From contig JAPPKV010000459.1 in NCBI GenBank assembly GCA_028819775.1, positions 1-16,975 of the forward strand: a stretch of DNA of 16,975 bases. The letters are read 5' to 3'. Below the pieces are notes generated by a model. That model was not told the origin of the DNA, searched no databases, and saw only the letters and a program-made list of their open reading frames with translations. Source of the stretch: Gammaproteobacteria bacterium. Lineage in GTDB: Bacteria > Pseudomonadota > Gammaproteobacteria > Pseudomonadales > Azotimanducaceae_A. The position numbers and the translations under genes are program-made. Position 1 is the first letter of the stretch, and every line of letters starts with the position of its first letter. Below are positions 14,865 to 16,975 of the stretch, piece by piece.

Positions 14865-16975
14865 CTACCGCGTCTCGTCGTCTCCCGCGGTGAGCGCCGC
14901 CAGCACCTTCGGCGGCGACATCGGTAGTTCCCGCAGACGCAGCCCGAGGGCGTCGTGGATGGCGTTGGCGACCGCGGCCATCGGCGGCGCGATCGGGACT
15001 TCGCCGACGCCGCGTACGCCGTGCGGGTGGGCGTCGTTCGGGACTTCGACGACCACGGTGTCGATCATCGGCAGGTCCGACGCAACCGGCATGCGGTAGT
15101 CCAGGAAGCCCGCGTTGTCGAGGCGACCCGAGGCGTCGAAGATGTACTCCTCGTTGAGTGCCCAGCCGATGCCCTGGGCGACACCGCCCTGCATCTGACC
15201 TTCGACGTAGCCCGGGTGGATGGCGCGGCCGGCGTCCTGAACCGCGGTGTAGCGGGTCACTTCGACGCGGCCGGTCTCCTCGTCTACCTCAACATCGCAG
15301 ACGTGGGTGGCGAATGCCGGCGCGGCGCCCTGCGCGTTGACCGACACGTGCGCGGTGATCGGGCCACCCGTCTGCGACGCCTTGGCCGCGAGTTCCGCGA
15401 GGGAGAGGGGCTCGAAATCACCGGCGTTGGCGCCCGCCGGACGGGCGTGGCCGTTGTTCCAGTCGACGGCATCGGCGTCGATGTCCCAAAGTAGTGCCGC
15501 CCGTTCGCGCAACTGCTCGACGACTCGCTCCGTGGCTTCGGATACCGCAGTTCCCGCCGAGAAGGTCACCCGGCTGCCACCCGTCGTGGCGCTGTACCCA
15601 ATGGTGTTTGTATCACCGACCTGTACGCTGACGTTGCGGTAGTGGATGCCGAGGGTCTCGGCGACGATGTTAACCATCGACGCCCGCGAGCCGCCGATGT
15701 CCGGATGTCCGGTGGTGACAGCGACCGTGCCGTCCTCGTTGACGTTCACCTGCGCACTCGATTCCCCACCGACGTTGAACCAGAACCCACAGGCGACGCC
15801 GCGACCTTGGCGGCCATTCTTCGGCGTGGCGTAGTGCGGGTGGTCCTGGGCGGCGTGCAGCGTTTCCTCGAAGCCGATTCGGCGGAACGTCGGCCCGTAG
15901 GCGGCCCGCGTACCTTCCCTGGCGGCGTTCTTGAGCCGGAACTCGATGGGATCGACACCGATTTCGTTAGCCAGTTCGTCGATCACGGACTCCACGCCGA
16001 ACGCGGCGATGGGGGAGCCGGGTGCCCGGTAGGCGTTGCACTTGGGCCGGTTCGCCACCACGTCGTAGCCCACCACCTTGACGTTGTCGATGGCGTACGG
16101 CGCGAAGGCGCAGTTCGATGCCCCGCGCACCGGGGAGCCGGGGAATGCCCCGGCCTGGAACCGGAAGGTCGCCTCCGCCGCGACGATCCTGCCGTCCCGC
16201 CGTGCACCGATCTTGATGGTGTTCGACGAGCCAGCGGTCGGCCCGGTGGCGCGGAACACCTCCTCGCGGGTCATCACCATCTTCACCGGCGCACCGGCCT
16301 TCCTTGACAGCGTGTAGGCCAGCGGCTCGAGGTAGACGATGGTCTTGCCCCCGAACCCGCCACCGATCTCCGCCGGAATCGCGCGGATCTCGGAGAGCTT
16401 GGCGCCCGTCATCTTGGCGGTCGCATTCCGAACCATGAACTGGCCCTGGCTCGAACTCCAGATAGTGGCCCGACCATCGGCCGCTACGCCGACGAGGCAG
16501 GCGTGGGGTTCGATGTAGCCTTGGTGCACCGGCTTCGTCTTGAAGTCTCGTTCGATGACGACATCGGCTTCGGCGAACCCGTCGTCAACGTCGCCCAGCG
16601 TGAACTCCGCCCGGCTCGCCACATTGGTCGGCGCATCCGCTGCCGAGGCGTCGCCTTGCGTGCGCAGGAAATCGTGGAGCACCGGGGCGTCCGGTTGCAT
16701 CGCCTCGTCGACGTCGATCACCCAGGGCAGCGGTTCGTAGTCGACGTCGATCAGCGCGAGGGCGGCTTCCGCAGCCTCCGCCGTCGTGGCCGCCACCGCT
16801 GCCACCGCGTGGCCGGCGTAGAGCGCCTTGTCGCGTGCCATGACGTTGCGACTCACGAAACGCATATCCGCGGGCCCGACCATCACAGGCGTATCGAGAG
16901 GAAAGTCCACCAGGTCGGTGCCGGACATCACCGCCTTGACGCCGGGTGCCGCGGCGGCGCGGTCGAGGCCGATCG
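14865..16975 (-). CDS. Xanthine dehydrogenase-family molybdopterin-binding subunit (5' partial)
   Basis: The frame is open to the window end, so the start lies outside; the residues GLDRAAAAPGVKAVMSGTDL at the edge are the usual family N-terminal region. GTG 16931 is therefore not the start. Numbering from that GTG, the molybdopterin-contact motif GGGFGGK is at 190-196 and the active-site loop AYRAPGSP at 300-307. QDAGRAIHPG is at 565-574, GQMQGGVAQGIGWAL at 578-592, and GVRGVGE at 638-644 with catalytic-type Glu 644. These place it in the xanthine oxidase/CoxL large-subunit family, which hydroxylates aldehydes or heterocycles with water as oxygen donor. The CO dehydrogenase form I loop (AYXCSFR) is absent, so it is not a true CoxL. 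The substrate is unknown. Partner FAD and 2Fe-2S subunits are not in the window and may lie upstream. The region is GC-richer than the GHKL operon, like resident chromosomal DNA. Confidence 0.93.
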   Translation of the reverse strand, partial: IGLDRAAAAPGVKAVMSGTDLVDFPLDTPVMVGPADMRFVSRNVMARDKALYAGHAVAAVAATTAEAAEAALALIDVDYEPLPWVIDVDEAMQPDAPVLHDFLRTQGDASAADAPTNVASRAEFTLGDVDDGFAEADVVIERDFKTKPVHQGYIEPHACLVGVAADGRATIWSSSQGQFMVRNATAKMTGAKLSEIRAIPAEIGGGFGGKTIVYLEPLAYTLSRKAGAPVKMVMTREEVFRATGPTAGSSNTIKIGARRDGRIVAAEATFRFQAGAFPGSPVRGASNCAFAPYAIDNVKVVGYDVVANRPKCNAYRAPGSPIAAFGVESVIDELANEIGVDPIEFRLKNAAREGTRAAYGPTFRRIGFEETLHAAQDHPHYATPKNGRQGRGVACGFWFNVGGESSAQVNVNEDGTVAVTTGHPDIGGSRASMVNIVAETLGIHYRNVSVQVGDTNTIGYSATTGGSRVTFSAGTAVSEATERVVEQLRERAALLWDIDADAVDWNNGHARPAGANAGDFEPLSLAELAAKASQTGGPITAHVSVNAQGAAPAFATHVCDVEVDEETGRVEVTRYTAVQDAGRAIHPGYVEGQMQGGVAQGIGWALNEEYIFDASGRLDNAGFLDYRMPVASDLPMIDTVVVEVPNDAHPHGVRGVGEVPIAPPMAAVANAIHDALGLRLRELPMSPPKVLAALTAGDDETR

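Noticed and set aside
15642..16307. 221-codon plus-strand open frame
   Set aside because: Antisense to the molybdoenzyme; rich in Asp, Gly, Val and Arg, mirroring its codons.
1..16975. CRISPR arrays, tRNA or rRNA genes, insertion-sequence transposases
   Set aside because: I read both strands and saw no regularly spaced repeats, no cloverleaf with a T-loop, and no transposase or integrase motifs.

Overview
The window looks like a stretch of a GC-rich bacterial chromosome: closely packed genes, some GTG or TTG starts, and GC-rich third codon positions. A Gram-negative, possibly proteobacterial, host is my guess from the xanthine dehydrogenase-type molybdoenzyme, the S33-type hydrolase and a degenerate REP-like hairpin. 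No rRNA or tRNA is present to settle taxonomy, so treat the host as unproven.

Layout. (1) 1-888 (+): the C-terminal part of an alpha/beta hydrolase of the proline iminopeptidase/TAP-like class. (2) 951-11855 (+): a three-ORF block that I read as one operon. Its first two ORFs (972-2942 and 2958-9149) lie in the same reading frame and are separated only by one TAG codon and five sense codons. Together they look like one giant protein of about 2,700 residues: a sacsin-type GHKL ATPase domain, a long helical region, a second sacsin-type GHKL ATPase domain, another long region, and a C-terminal PD-(D/E)XK-like nuclease domain. Nine bases later comes an 898-residue SNF2/RapA-like helicase with intact motifs. 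(3) 12006-13043 (-): a stand-alone PD-(D/E)XK nuclease-family protein, convergent with the helicase. (4) 13350-14657 (-): an AAA+ ATPase with a DUF4143-type C-terminus, bracketed by two related palindromes of the form GACTTTA..TG..CATAAA. (5) 14865-16975 (-): the molybdopterin-binding large subunit of a xanthine dehydrogenase-family enzyme, cut by the window end.

How the genes may work together. GHKL ATPase, SNF2 translocase and PD-(D/E)XK nuclease is a combination typical of prokaryotic DNA-targeting defence. MutL-like GHKL plus Z1 helicase systems and the SNF2 helicase DrmD of DISARM are precedents for the parts. The operon is therefore best read as a candidate anti-phage or anti-plasmid system. 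No methyltransferase is visible. I cannot match this exact pair (double GHKL-nuclease giant plus SNF2 helicase) to a named system. The two flanking metabolic genes look ordinary, so the accessory region spans roughly 0.9-14.8 kb.

The main caution is the in-frame TAG at 2940-2942. It may be a nonsense mutation, an assembly error, a real split into two polypeptides, or a recoded codon.
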